DNA from: Blastobasis lacticolella
Lineage: Eukaryota > Arthropoda > Insecta > Lepidoptera > Blastobasidae
Assembly: GCA_905147135.1 (NCBI GenBank)
Contig: LR990059.1
Span: 14,345,001 to 14,409,000, forward strand
Direction: 5' to 3'
DNA: 64,000 nucleotides
The first letter of the stretch is position 1. Every line of letters starts with the position of its first letter. The position numbers and the translations under genes are program-made. The notes beneath the pieces were generated by a model. It made no database searches. It was not told the origin of the DNA and saw nothing but the letters and a program-made list of their open reading frames with translations. This document shows positions 10,031 to 19,665 of this stretch, piece after piece.

Positions 10031-10182
10031 GGTATGTTTTGGGTTTCCTATCGCGTACCTTTGTTGACACCGCCCGGCACTCGCAGCTCTCTAGTCGTCC
10101 CGTGACTATGATGCATGCAACTGCGTCGAAATATCGGGCTACTCTTCAACAAAGGTACGCGGTAGGAAACCCGGAACATACC
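10031..10182. mobile_element. Foldback TIR element, 152 bp, 37-bp arms
   Basis: Arms 10031-10067 and 10146-10182 are reverse complements with 3 mismatches in 37; each outer end reads GGTATGTT on its own strand. The interior holds CGTGACTATGATGCATGCAA, a motif also present (reverse strand) near 56249-56285. No transposase is encoded. The target duplication is not clear. Confidence 0.75.
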
Positions 10183-10278
10183 TTTAAAATATGTGATACT
10201 AACCGCGATAGTTTAAAACGGTATGTTTCTAGCGATTATATACATCAAAACAGTGGATTTTTTTATTATTTTCCTAAG

Positions 10279-10346
10279 GTGACTTGTGCAGTGATTGATT
10301 GCGGTAATAACCAAAACAATAATCCGGCGAAATGTTCATTTCACAG
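10279..10346 (+). pseudogene. Possible THAP zinc-finger exon (N-terminal fragment)
   Basis: A 68-bp segment encodes VTCAVIDCGNNQNNNPAKCS followed by FHR. A Cys-x4-Cys start followed by an aromatic residue is the beginning of a C2CH THAP domain, found in P-element-type transposases and host regulators. The segment is bordered by a pyrimidine-rich acceptor (TTTTTTATTATTTTCCTAAG) and a donor (CACAG then GTATAT). No partner exon was found nearby, so this may be a domesticated or dead transposase piece, or chance. Confidence 0.3.
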
Positions 10347-10507
10347 GTATATAATTTCAAATAGATACCCTATAGATACACTTCATATTGATTGCACTGA
10401 GTATATTTATTGCCTTCTATAAACTTTGATCAATGTTGGAACTAAATATAGACCTGATATATGAACAATTTACGCAGATTTAGCGTACGTAAATAATATG
10501 CATTATG

Positions 10508-10597
10508 CTCGCCAAATCCTGGATCATGGTCAAGGCGGACACCGGGCCCTCGTGCGTGAGAGCAAAACCGGGACATTAACGCCAAGATGATTATTAT
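10508..10597 (+). mobile_element. SINE-A 3' fragment
   Basis: GCCAAATCCTGGATCATGGT through GGGACATTAACGCCAAGATG to a GATTATTATT tail; only the last 90 bp of the SINE. Confidence 0.88.
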
Positions 10598-10742
10598 TTT
10601 TTTGATTAAATAATATGCATTTTACAGTAGGGCTGAATTATACTATCGATTGTCTGTGCAACTAGGTAGGTATACAATATTGATGAATGTGGAAGAAGCG
10701 AGAGAGGTTATCGGGAGCGTAGCATCCGTTAGTGTACATTCA

Positions 10743-10836
10743 AAAAAGTCATTGGTACATGGCGGTACTGGGGTTCGAACTCGGCACATCTTGCTGACGA
10801 GCCCGATCCGTTAGCCATGACGCCACCAACGCTCCT
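10743..10836 (-). mobile_element. SINE-A tRNA-like head fragment
   Basis: Reverse complement of the head: AGTCATTGGTACATGGCGGT, GGTTCGAACTCGGC (B box), and GTTAGCCATGACGCCACC (A-box side) ending ACGCTCC. Mutated, so not a tRNA gene. Confidence 0.8.
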
Positions 10837-11029
10837 TATGAATGAAAATGTTTCGCTGTTGTTAAAGTATGTAATTCAATAACCCTGTTGGCAGATCAAC
10901 TTATGTAATTGATGTTATCTTTCAAATTCCTTATTAACACGGATTTCAGAAATGCATAGCTTAATTGATATATTCTTCGCATATTAATCACATTGAATAA
11001 ATATATTTCCAGATGCGAGGAAGAACAAT

Positions 11030-11990
11030 GCGAACGGACCAAGTAAAAAATTTCCCACGCGGACGAAGTCGCGGGAAAAAAATCTAATAAAAAAATATTA
11101 GATACTTGTAACCAAATAAATAATGGAAATTATCGATCTTGTTCTACCCGAATAGGGATTCCATCCCATCGTGAGTATATCAACAAGTAAACTACCAATA
11201 TCGATATGGATGTCGGTCGATAATGCCAAGCTTCATCTCTAATGCATACACATAAACGAATGTATGCACACAAGTCTTCAGTTTTGGCTGCATTTAACTG
11301 TTCGTCCATTATCGTCTACTAACTATGTTTATGATTCATAGCATTGTTAATCACAACAATAAATAAATACATTTCAAATAAAACGAATCCAAAAAAAGAA
11401 CAGAGTATGCAGACTCGTGAAAACTAATATTTAGTTGTCTACCTCTGCTCGCACCAAACCTATCAAAAACTAACCGAAACAATGGGGTAACTTTTTTTTT
11501 CTCTTTTATACGTCATATTTTTCCGTTCTCATATTGCTTCGTGGACGAGATACCGCGGATATGAACCTGCATATGGATTGAAAAAGGAACCCCGAAAATA
11601 GCCTGGTTTTATGCGGGCGAAGTTAGATAGAATTTTTGAACTGGCAATTTTTAGATGGATAAATTATTTGTTTCGTGTTTCGCCAGCATTACTTTTGTTT
11701 GTACTATGCCACGTATTTAGAGAGTTTTGACGGGCAGAACATGGATTTGGGCGTTTGCAAGAGAGGTTCTGCAATATTTTATCAGTAGTGAGTGCTTGGA
11801 TTCTTTCAAACTGAAAGGGTCTTACTGGAGAGGTAAACTTAGTTCACTGTGCAGCTGACTACAGCTTGCATTGTGTTTCAGTTTAAAAGCCCGTATATAC
11901 TTATGACTGAAAGCTTATTTTATTATTTCATCGCACATTTCCCGTGTCACACCCATACAGTCTCCGCCTAGTCACCGCGAGGCGTCCGTG
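11030..11990. other. Mostly unassigned sequence with a small TE-like motif
   Basis: Near 11055, CACGCGGACGAAGTCGCGGG is a phrase I know from ends of dispersed insect repeats. The rest has no clear coding or structural feature. Confidence 0.35.
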
Positions 11991-11999
11991 CCGTGGCCT

Positions 12000-12192
12000 T
12001 GGACTACACATTCAGTCACCTAAAAGTGGTTCATCACGAAGTTTTCCCTCATCGTAAAAGCATCGGTTAGTATTTTACTAATTTACATATGTTACAAAAG
12101 AGTCATTGGCGCGTGCCGGCAGTGGGATTCGAATCCGGTACCTCTCGCTAGCGAGTCAAATACCCGTAGCCACTAGTCCACTGACGCTCCAA
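12000..12192 (-). mobile_element. SINE-A copy, head and partial body
   Basis: It carries ACATTCAGTCACC, AGCATCGGTTAGTATTTTAC, AAAAGAGTCATTGG, B-box complement GGGATTCGAATCC and the head end CACTGACGCTCC. The 3' half of the SINE is missing. Confidence 0.85.
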
Positions 12193-12379
12193 AGAAGGAT
12201 CATATATTTTAACGCGCTTGGCCCACCTTGAATTCCCACCGCTGCAACTCTTTCCCGATGTCTTTCCACTTTAACATCGAGTTCTTCTAAAGGCATGTCT
12301 GTCTACAGGTATAACTAGTGGCACGTAAGTCGAACGTTTAACGCGACGTGGAGAGGAATTCTGCGTATGGATACAGTCG

Positions 12380-12482
12380 CGCACCAATCCAATCAGCGCA
12401 CGAAGCCAATGATGATAGCCAATCAGCGCAAACGCATGACGGTGCGGCCGCCCCGCGCCCCTCTTCCTCCCCCACGACACCT
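12380..12482. promoter_or_regulatory. CCAAT-box cluster in a GC-rich patch (possible promoter)
   Basis: CCAATCAGCGCA occurs exactly twice, at 12389-12400 and 12419-12430, 30 bp apart. Further CCAAT boxes lie at 12384 and 12406. GC-rich sequence follows (GGTGCGGCCGCCCCGCGCCC). Periodic CCAAT boxes next to a GC island fit an NF-Y-type promoter. No linked open reading frame was found. Confidence 0.35.
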
Positions 12483-12499
12483 TATTTTGACTTCTATAT

Positions 12500-12575
12500 T
12501 GAATAACGGTCACCCCGGTGGACACCGAGCCAACCCGAGTGCAACCGGATTTAACGCCGAGATGATGATGATTCA
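12500..12575 (+). mobile_element. RTE/SINE-A type 3' tail
   Basis: CCGAGCCAACCCGAGTGCAA then CCGGATTTAACGCCGAGATGATGATG. The GGATTTAACGCC wording follows the LINE version (compare 47700-47735) more than the SINE-A version. Confidence 0.6.
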
Positions 12576-13202
12576 ATAACGGTTACTGCTCGAGATACGT
12601 GCCGCTACTTCTATCAAGGGCGGCACTGCTTCCACTCCCCTTAGGTTGATGTCCTGGACGATGGTAGCCGCTTTCCATTAGGTAGACTGTCCCTGTGCCT
12701 CCCTAGGCATAAAATATCCAGGTGCTACACCGGAGACCCAAAAAGACACTGATCATATGCATGTGCCGCTTACGTGCCAGATACGTAGATGCGCACATGC
12801 ACTTCTGCATGCTTTTTATAATGTATCGTAAAATAATAACGACAAGTCAAAGACCTCCCACACCACGTCCTTCCATACATACTCGTAAATTAATAAACTA
12901 CCGAAAACAAAATACCGTTTATGTGTACGAAAAATCTTATCTAAATTAAACCAGGGCAAAATATCGACTGAACTCAATTTCCTCTGAAAGAATAAACAGA
13001 TTATGGACCCATTCGCCATAAATTTCTCAATGGTATGCGTTTAATATTTTCCCTTCCCTCGGTTACATGGTACACCGATAGGAACATCGTGTCCTTCGAT
13101 AGTGTTGTGCGCTAGTTTATTGATATCGACACTTTATTAAACTAAATTTAAACAATATTCTACTTAAATAATTTTCTTTTAATTTGGTGGTATTATGACC
13201 CA

Positions 13203-13465
13203 AATGAGACCGTGTGGTGTCCGGCAGAGCAGAATTGCACCAACCCCTTACACACGTGGGTGTCGTACAAGGCGACTAATGTTTTCGAGGCAAAAGATCA
13301 AGAGTCTCCGTAGTCTAGAAAATGGGCAGCAGCATTTTCCATTGTTATATTTAAATACTGCGATCTCCAACCCGCCTGCCAAGCGTGGAGATTATGGCAA
13401 TAACCTCCACTTTCGTGGGAGAGGCCTTAAGTCCTGCAGTGGATTGTTACGGGCTGTGATGAGGA
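13203..13465 (+). mobile_element. Repeat B copy, nearly full length
   Basis: CCGTGTGGTGTCCGGCAGAG at the 5' end, then GTGTCGTACAAGGCGACTAA, CTCCAACCCGCCTGCCAAGC, GGAGAGGCCTTAAGTCCTGC and the terminus GGGCTGTGATGAGGATGA. There is no tRNA-like promoter. It may be a SINE-like derivative or the 3' end of an RTE-type LINE. The open frame across it (13195-13593) is fortuitous. Confidence 0.85.
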
Positions 13466-13479
13466 TGACCCAAATAGAT

Positions 13480-13905
13480 ACTCTACCCATCGTCCTGACT
13501 TTGTTCGGGTTTACTTCCCTTGGCTTCCATCTCTACTTCGTAAGCCATTTCGTTGGCAAGCGCAACAATATCAATCCATCCCGGACCTTTTGACTGATAT
13601 CCGTAGATGCAAGAACCGATTTTCCGCGTATCTCAGGGGATTACGCACCATGTAAACAATCCAGCGCAGGCGATCTTTTATCATCTTAACCACGATATCT
13701 CTCATGCCAAGGTTGCAACGGCACTTGCTCACTCGGTTCATTTTGTTGGCGTGGAGTGTACGACCGTACTTTGTCAGTGCGGTCCAAGTCTCACAGCCAT
13801 ACGTTGTAACTGATCAAGATCTGCCTGGAGACATCAGAGCTTTCGCCTTTGGCCTTAAGCTGGGGAGATAGGGGACTTGACATTGGAGCCAATTTAGACA
13901 TAACC
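13480..13905 (-). pseudogene. Degenerate LINE reverse transcriptase C-terminus
   Basis: Reverse-strand translation contains TTYGCETWTALTKYGRTLHA near 13740-13815 and DIVVKMIKDRLRWIVYMVRN near 13640-13715, matching the post-catalytic YGCETW...RLRWAGH region of RTE-like non-LTR elements. Stops interrupt it. It abuts the repeat B copy. Confidence 0.65.
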
Positions 13906-14089
13906 TAGTTTCCAATAATTATTATAAAAATATCCACGATGATACAAACAACCAAAATCTACAGACGCACACATACAATCATTTCACAAATCAAAATAAC
14001 GAATTAACTTCCCTGATGTCTTTGAATTTACCCGATTGAATGTCACTCACTGATTCACTCTCACAACTTCTCACATCAAAATATTTCCC

Positions 14090-14350
14090 CCAAATATCGA
14101 TACCACGATATACGCTATCGACTATCCCACCCCTACGTCGCGATAAGAAGGCAGACGGCGAAACAAAAGCGCTATCGACGCGGATTTCAACAATATCCGC
14201 GCGGTGCGTAAATCACCGCCGCCATATTGTTTATTCCCGCCCCGCCGCGGGAGTTCTTTTTTTAAATTTCATCGATAAGCGCGGGAATTGGATTGTCGGC
14301 GGCACTATGGATTCCCTGCCATACAAAATCTGATAGCGGGCGCCAACTAT
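14090..14350. promoter_or_regulatory. GC-rich patch with DRE-like TATCGATA sites
   Basis: An exact TATCGATA lies at 14096-14103, with related TATCGAC/ATCGATA sites at 14118, 14172 and 14271, plus GCCGCCATATTG (a Pho/YY1-like core) near 14219. CpG and GC are far above the surroundings. This looks like a housekeeping-type insect promoter or other control region, but no exon could be attached. Confidence 0.3.
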
Positions 14351-14639
14351 TTTGCGATGTAGATACTAGATACAATAGTGCAATTGAAAATGGGATCGCA
14401 GTTTATTATTTTGGATACTTGGGACAGTGTGCTGCAAAGGGTTTTTGCGGAAAGGTAATAATAAATACCCTGCAATATAAGTACGAAAATTTCAGAGTGT
14501 AGTAGTGTAGTCTGGTATGTTAGAGTGTATTTCTAATACAGAACTAGGGCGGTTATAATATACCTAATACTTAGTCCAATAGTTATTTATACAAAGACTC
14601 TTGATGTTGATAATAAACAAATATATGTGAATATTTGTG

Positions 14640-14705
14640 AAGTGGGCTAATAGTACAAGCTTTACCAAGATTTATTACTGGATGGCGCTGTGTGCAGTAT
14701 TTTAA
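14640..14705 (+). mobile_element. SINE-C 3' fragment
   Basis: AGTACAAGCTTTACCAAG and GGATGGCGCTGTGTGCAG match the distal part of SINE-C (reference copies at 19437-19665 and 41738-41945). Confidence 0.6.
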
Positions 14706-14927
14706 AATATTAATGTAACATTTGTCTATTCTGCAGGTAAAGCATATGTACGTATGTAAATAATACGGGTTTGTAAAAAATGCATGAGTAAAAATGTGTG
14801 TAGCGAAAAGATAGAGAAGAAATTAAATCGTGTGAGAAAATAAATGTTGGTAATAATAACATATGAAATATACACAATATGGGGGCGAATAGGGCAAAAA
14901 GCGAATAGAACCAAAAATATTGGGTAA

Positions 14928-14975
14928 CAATCATCATCATCATCACAGCCCGTAACAGTCCACCGTTTGGTGGTT
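14928..14975 (-). mobile_element. Repeat B 3' terminus, inverted
   Basis: CATCATCATCATCACAGCCC then GTAACAGTCCACC is the reverse complement of repeat B's 3' end, lying head-to-tail with the forward copy that follows. Confidence 0.75.
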
Positions 14976-14979
14976 GGCC

Positions 14980-15222
14980 GTATGGTGTCCGGCAGAGTAG
15001 AATATCACCAATCCCTTACAATTATGGGTGTCGTACAAGGCGACTAATGTTTTCGAGGCAAAAATCAAGAGTCTCCGTAGTCTGGAAAATGGGAAGCAGC
15101 ATTTTCCATTGTTAAATTTAAACACTGCGATCTCCAACCCGCATGCCAAGCGTGGAGATTATGGCAGTATCCTCCCCTTTCGTGGGAGAGGCCCTAAGTC
15201 CTGCAGTGGATTGGGAAACAAT
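14980..15222 (+). mobile_element. Repeat B copy
   Basis: GTATGGTGTCCGGCAGAGTA, GTGTCGTACAAGGCGACTAA, CCAAGCGTGGAGATTATGGC and GGCCCTAAGTCCTGCAGTGG. The GAT-rich terminus is lost. Confidence 0.88.
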
Positions 15223-15759
15223 AATAATGGCTAATTAATCTAGACACTCGCATACAGCCGTTAAGTCGTTACTATTCCGTAGAAAGTTTAGAAATCACAA
15301 ACACTTAATTTTTCATTCCTACAGTCCGATACTGAAATGTTGCGCTGTCGGAAGAACGAGTCGCCTTAATTTATATCCAACTCTAGAATATTCCTGTTTC
15401 CTAGGTCTCACGTGGTATAGTACAGTCGGCGACATAAATAAGTTGTGCCACGTGATTTAGCGTCGGTTGTAACTGAGATGGCTATCGGTTGGATCTATTG
15501 CCTAGCGAAGCTCGGACTATACGTACCTGGATTAGGAGGTTGCCCGTGCGCTTTGCCAGGTTGTGTGGTACATAACTGGTGCAAGTTTGAGTAGAATTTT
15601 TGAACTAAAAATATGACCTTAATGCGGTTTCATCGGTAATAGTCTCTTGTTGGACATTGGTGGGCTATTTTTTTCCGATACGTCGCTCGCTTTGAGTTTT
15701 AGCTATAAATGTCACGAGTATACCAGTTACAATTATTGGGGACGATCACTATCGTCAAC

Positions 15760-16157
15760 TTAATCCCTTCCCAATTACTGTAGGTGTTTACCAGGGTTCA
15801 GTGCTGAGTCCTTACTTGTTTTGCATAGTGCTCGATGCCCTCTCAGCAGAAATTCAGGACATGACTCCTTGGCTTATGAAGTAAGCTAACGACATTGTAC
15901 TGGTGAGCAAGCTTAGGCAAGATCTTGAGAAAAGAGTAAACACGTGGAAGGAGGTGCTTGAAAACGGTGGTTTGAAGCTGAATATCGCCAAAACAGAGTA
16001 TATGGCCAGCTGCAGCACGGATCCCGACACCATCCGTATAGGTGACAAAGCTGTCAATAGAACAGATAAATTAAAATACCTCGGATCTGTGATGCACAAG
16101 TCCGGCGATATCGGCCCCGATTTCAAATCCCGAATACCTGCGGCTTGGGTCAAATGA
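15760..16157 (+). pseudogene. RTE-type LINE reverse transcriptase core, degenerate
   Basis: Translation gives FPITVGVYQGSVLSPYLFCI, a stop, ANDIVLVSKLRQDLEKRVNT, GLKLNIAKTEYMASCSTD and LKYLGSVMHKSGDIGPDFKS, the palm and thumb region of an RTE/BovB-like reverse transcriptase. The catalytic YADD is destroyed: Tyr and one Asp are replaced by a stop and Asn. An 84-codon open piece (15903-16157) is a remnant, not a gene. Confidence 0.85.
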
Positions 16158-16227
16158 CGGTAACACACCCTAAAATCTCTGTAGAGCTCAAAGGGCTTAT
16201 GGAATTAATTATACATGAGTATAATTA

Positions 16228-16410
16228 GACCGGAGCGGTCAATCCCGGCTTCTGCTAAGGTTGGTACTCGTTCTTCTCCGCTCCATCCGGTCTTCGGTAC
16301 GATCACGTCACGAGCCGCTGGCTCTCGTATCTGACTCGGCGATGTCAATCCATCGCTTCATGGGTCTCCCACGAGACCTTTTTCCGGATACCGGCAGTTT
16401 AACCAATTAT
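16228..16410 (-). pseudogene. LINE C-terminal remnant (GRPxKRW motif)
   Basis: Reverse-strand translation reads GKRSRGRPMKRWIDIAESDT followed by RASGS and a stop. GRP..RW.DD is the extreme C-terminus shared by RTE-type elements. A similar motif is at 47568 on the + strand. Confidence 0.65.
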
Positions 16411-16449
16411 TCCTTGCGTACCCTAGAGCTTAGGCAACACGTGATCTAA

Positions 16450-16560
16450 CTTATCTTGACATTAATGTTCCGTTTGTGCTCTCGCGCGCGAGGGCCGAGG
16501 TTCGCTTTGACCATGATCCAGGCTTTGGCAGGTCAGGTAATTAAGGAAAGCTACGCCACT
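16450..16560 (-). mobile_element. SINE-A 3' fragment
   Basis: TTGACATTAATGTTCCGTTT, CTCGCGCGCGAGGGCC, TTTGACCATGATCCAGGC and GCTACGCCACT match the last third of SINE-A in reverse. Confidence 0.82.
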
Positions 16561-16889
16561 ATATGATTACCTATATCAAGTACTTTTACCCCGGTAGTTT
16601 AGCCCCACCAGGGTTAATAAAACTTAATCTTGAAAAGCCGGGCAGTTGGGAGCAAGTATCAGCGCATCGACGGCACAGCTGTCGCACGCGTTTCCCGATA
16701 AGCAGTGCTATGTTAAATACCATACGTCACTAAGGCACAAATTAATAATTATAACGACTATGCTATTACACTCTATTAAAACTAACCGAGATATTTTACC
16801 CGAAACAAGCGGGAACTTAAAAACAATTAACTTTGCTTAACTAAATAGTCTCACGTATTAACAATCCCGCTTAAGTCGCATAGCCGCTG

Positions 16890-17235
16890 ACTGCTTAACC
16901 GAATCCCAAGCAAAAGAGCGTCGCAGCTTTCGCAAATCGAACGTCGCTAGATTTGAAATTGGAAGCCATAAAGGCGCGAACCGACCGGATGTCGGACGCG
17001 GAACTCCATCAGATCCGTATCACGACAGACGCCGCGGGCCGGATTCATTTCCGGTCGGCGGGTGCATTTTGAATTTTAGAATTCCATTCGTTCGAAATGG
17101 GTCAGTTGCTCAACGGTGATTTTTGCCCGGTGATACGCTGTCGATGTCGATATGTGCTAGTTCTTTTGATAGTGCATTTGCTTGGCCACTTGGACTGTTT
17201 TCAATGTATAATTGTTTTTGGGGCACTATTTCATT
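16890..17235 (+). promoter_or_regulatory. Candidate promoter and 5' UTR of a host gene
   Basis: This GC- and CpG-rich stretch (for example GACGCCGCGGGCCGG near 17030) is unique in the window and free of repeats. An arthropod initiator-type TCAGT lies at 17102-17106, about 130 bp upstream of the ATG at 17236. The region ends at an exon with a perfect splice donor. An upstream ATG at 17204 opens a short overlapping frame that would hit a stop in the candidate second exon. Confidence 0.4.
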
Positions 17236-17245
17236 ATGGACGGAG
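17236..17245 (+). CDS. Candidate first coding exon (10 coding bases)
   Basis: The exon reads ATG GAC GGA G, then the consensus donor GTAAGT at 17246-17251. The last base leaves phase 1. Joining to the acceptor at 55449 keeps the frame open through a second ATG and 40 further codons. The product is unknown. The start context (CATTATGGA) is acceptable, and the GC-rich flank with an initiator-like TCAGT supports a promoter-proximal exon. Evidence is circumstantial: perfect donors occur by chance, and a 38-kb first intron is long though ordinary in large insect genomes. Confidence 0.4.
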
Positions 17246-17675
17246 GTAAGTTAGCAAGCGGGTCACCCGGGTCAGCGATGGTATTTGATAAACTGCAAGA
17301 CCAGCTGGGTCCCAAATATTGAATTGCAGGCTCGGCATTTAATGTAGGCTCAAATGCAAACATAGCCTGTTATGCCCCTCCTTCACGGATTTCAACTTAC
17401 TTACAGAGGTTAGCTCTCACATAAGCCTCTTTGTTAACTGACTACCAAGGGAGGGTTATGTTTTTAATTTGAATTGTACATCTGTCATATAAGTTAGGTT
17501 TATTAGTCAATCACCATGACAACTGTAGGTACTCATTACTCATAAAGGGCTTGGCTAAAAAGTCATAGACAAAAAACCCAGAATCGCCAGCAACGAAATG
17601 AATAAAAATGGGTTAACTATAGTTACCTCATTATGTTTAAAAAAAAACAGCCTCTTAAACCATGTAATATACAAG

Positions 17676-17892
17676 TTACTAGCTGACCCGGCAAACGTTG
17701 TTTTGCCATATAAATAAAAAAAAATTTAGGGGTGGACTACCCCTAACATTTAGGGGCATGAAAAATAGATGTTGGCCGATTCTCATAGATACCGGATAAG
17801 CACAAAAAATTTCGTCAAAATCGGTCAAGCCGTTTCGGAGCAGTATTTCAACGAAAACTGTGACACGAGAATTTTATATATTAAGATTATAT
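17676..17892 (+). repeat. Dispersed repeat beginning CTAGCTGACCCGGCAAACG
   Basis: ACTAGCTGACCCGGCAAACG then TTGTTTTGCCATATAAAT starts an element that ends near TTTTATATATTAAGATTA. I recognise this wording as a widespread insect repeat, often with decayed non-LTR coding matter. An in-frame stretch (AKIGQAVSEQYF-like) is conserved only as DNA repeat. Confidence 0.5.
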
Positions 17893-18099
17893 TGTATGAC
17901 AATCGTACCTACCAAACTCAAAGTAAAAAAGGGTATGTAGGGGCATTTCTTTTCTATCGTACTAACCACCCCTGCATTATAACCAACAAAACAAAAGAAG
18001 AATTATTGAAATCGGTCCAGCCGTTTTCGAGTTATAGCGAGATTGACGAAGAGCATTTGATTTGTATGGAGATTGTATAATTCATAAACAAAATATCTA

Positions 18100-18995
18100 G
18101 TATACCACATCGAATTTGCAGTAAATTATTATATATGTTTGATGTATATATAATTAATATAATAATGGCATATATAAAATTTCTGGCGACTCTGTGTTTT
18201 ATTTTAGCCAAGACTTTTAATGTATGACTATGTGACGAATAATTAAAAAACTTTTAGGCATACGTAACACTGACCAGACATTTCACCACCATCTCACCGT
18301 AAGCGAAGATGCGGAAGAAGGTGGAGTACGACTGTCTTCAAACAGCTTATTACCTCTGGCCTCGTAGGAATCAAGATTGTAATTAACAAACACACATACA
18401 CACACGCAGCCATACAGAGAATCTTAAGTTTTTAATTTTATGTTTTGTATTAATTTTATTAATTTTAAATTTTAATTAAATTTTAATTTTAAGTTTTTAT
18501 ATTTTGTGTGCTATATTAATTACCAAATTATATATTGCAGTTTCGTAATTGACATTATAACTTCATAATGTAACAACATAATTGATATTCTGTTAAAATG
18601 TGAAACAAATAACTAAAACTGAACAGTTTAAACCGTACCTACGTGCTTTAACACACGTTAGAGTCTTCCTGTTTTTGAAAACTAATCGAAAACTGGTTGA
18701 AAACTAATTTTACTAGAATGCCGATAAATAACAACGAACTGTACAAGCAGATTAAATTTTAATACCATAATACCAGCATAAGCAAAACCTATGCAGGTAA
18801 GTATGCAAAGCGAAAATAGTAAGAGAATATTGCTTTGAGTTCAAAAGATTAGCTAAAAGCTTTTAATGTTAGCGAAATAGCAAACCCTCGACTTCAAAAA
18901 AGAATATTTCTATCATAACGGTACACATAAGGAGTTTAATATTAAAATGCTCACTTTGTTATGAAAATTTTACGTTTAAATCTGTGTTCTATGTT
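18100..18995. other. AT-rich sequence with one LINE-end fragment
   Basis: At 18270-18310, CTGACCAGACATTTCACCAC matches the LINE 3'-end family also seen at 37930, 42700 and 62235. The rest is AT-rich with no coding signal. Confidence 0.45.
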
Positions 18996-19000
18996 AGATA

Positions 19001-19213
19001 TGATCTGTTTAAACTGACTTGTCTTATTTGGTGAACAAACAATGCCCAAAATCACGACTTACCGTATCAATCACGCTATGTACACTGTGTGTAGATGTCT
19101 TGAATTATACAAGAAACACATAGAATGTGAATTTCAACGAATACTGCTCCACATTATCCATTTAAATACATAATTTCCTTAACCAAATAAGACAAGTCAG
19201 TCTGGACAGATTA
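19001..19213. mobile_element. MITE-2 copy 1, 213 bp, TA-flanked
   Basis: The left end TGATCTGTTTAAACTGACTT and the right end, read in reverse complement as TAATCTGTCCAGACTGACTT, are inverted repeats extending to about 35 bp (GTCTTATTTGGT shared). TA flanks both ends (18999-19000 and 19214-19215). A sister copy is at 30307-30518. Confidence 0.9.
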
Positions 19214-19249
19214 TACATATTAATTGTTAAGTCATGATTAAAACACGTA

Positions 19250-19345
19250 TACTTTTTTATGCTACGCAGTGACAAGCGAGCAGACAGCCCAACTGATGGT
19301 AAATGGTAACTGTCGCCCATTTAGGTTACAGTACAACAAGGTTTT
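19250..19345 (-). mobile_element. LINE 3' end, family E
   Basis: TTTTTTATGCTACGCAGTGA, GAGCAGACAGCCCAACTGAT and GGTAACTGTCGCCCAT, in antisense to a poly(A)-ended LINE 3' UTR. Confidence 0.7.
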
Positions 19346-19436
19346 ACGCATAAAAATTAATTGACGCTTCATCAACCTATTTGGTTATAATATGATTTGT
19401 CACTTTCTATCAAATCCAATCTTTTTTTTTTACATA

Positions 19437-19665
19437 TTTACTCAACGCCATCTAGCCCCAAAGTAAGCAAAGCTTGTGTTATGGGTGCTAGATAACTGAT
19501 AAACTATTTATATACTTTTAAATACATACTTATTATACATAGAACACCCAGAACCGTAACAGAAATTAAAATTCATCATTTCAATTTCTGCCCGGCCGGG
19601 AATCGAACCCGGGACCTCATGCGTGGCAGACCGGCATGTTGACCACTGAACCACTCAGGTTGTCA
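19437..19665 (-). mobile_element. SINE-C full-length copy (tRNA-Gly-derived)
   Basis: Read in reverse, the head TGGTTCAGTGGTCAACATG, GCCACGC anticodon arm and GGGTTCGATTCCCGGCCGGG B-box region closely follow a tRNA-Gly(GCC). The body has AATTTCTGTTACGGTTCTGG and ATAACACAAGCTTTGCTTAC, and ends GGCTAGATGGCGTTGAGTAA. Mismatched arms rule out a working tRNA. At least ten SINE-C pieces occur in this window. Confidence 0.9.

Noticed and set aside
13195..13593. 132-codon frame
   Set aside because: It covers repeat B; equivalent frames at 15028 and 21510 have different lengths and ends.
19590..19665. tRNA-Gly(GCC) gene
   Set aside because: It resembles tRNA-Gly closely but the acceptor stem does not pair and it is the head of SINE-C.
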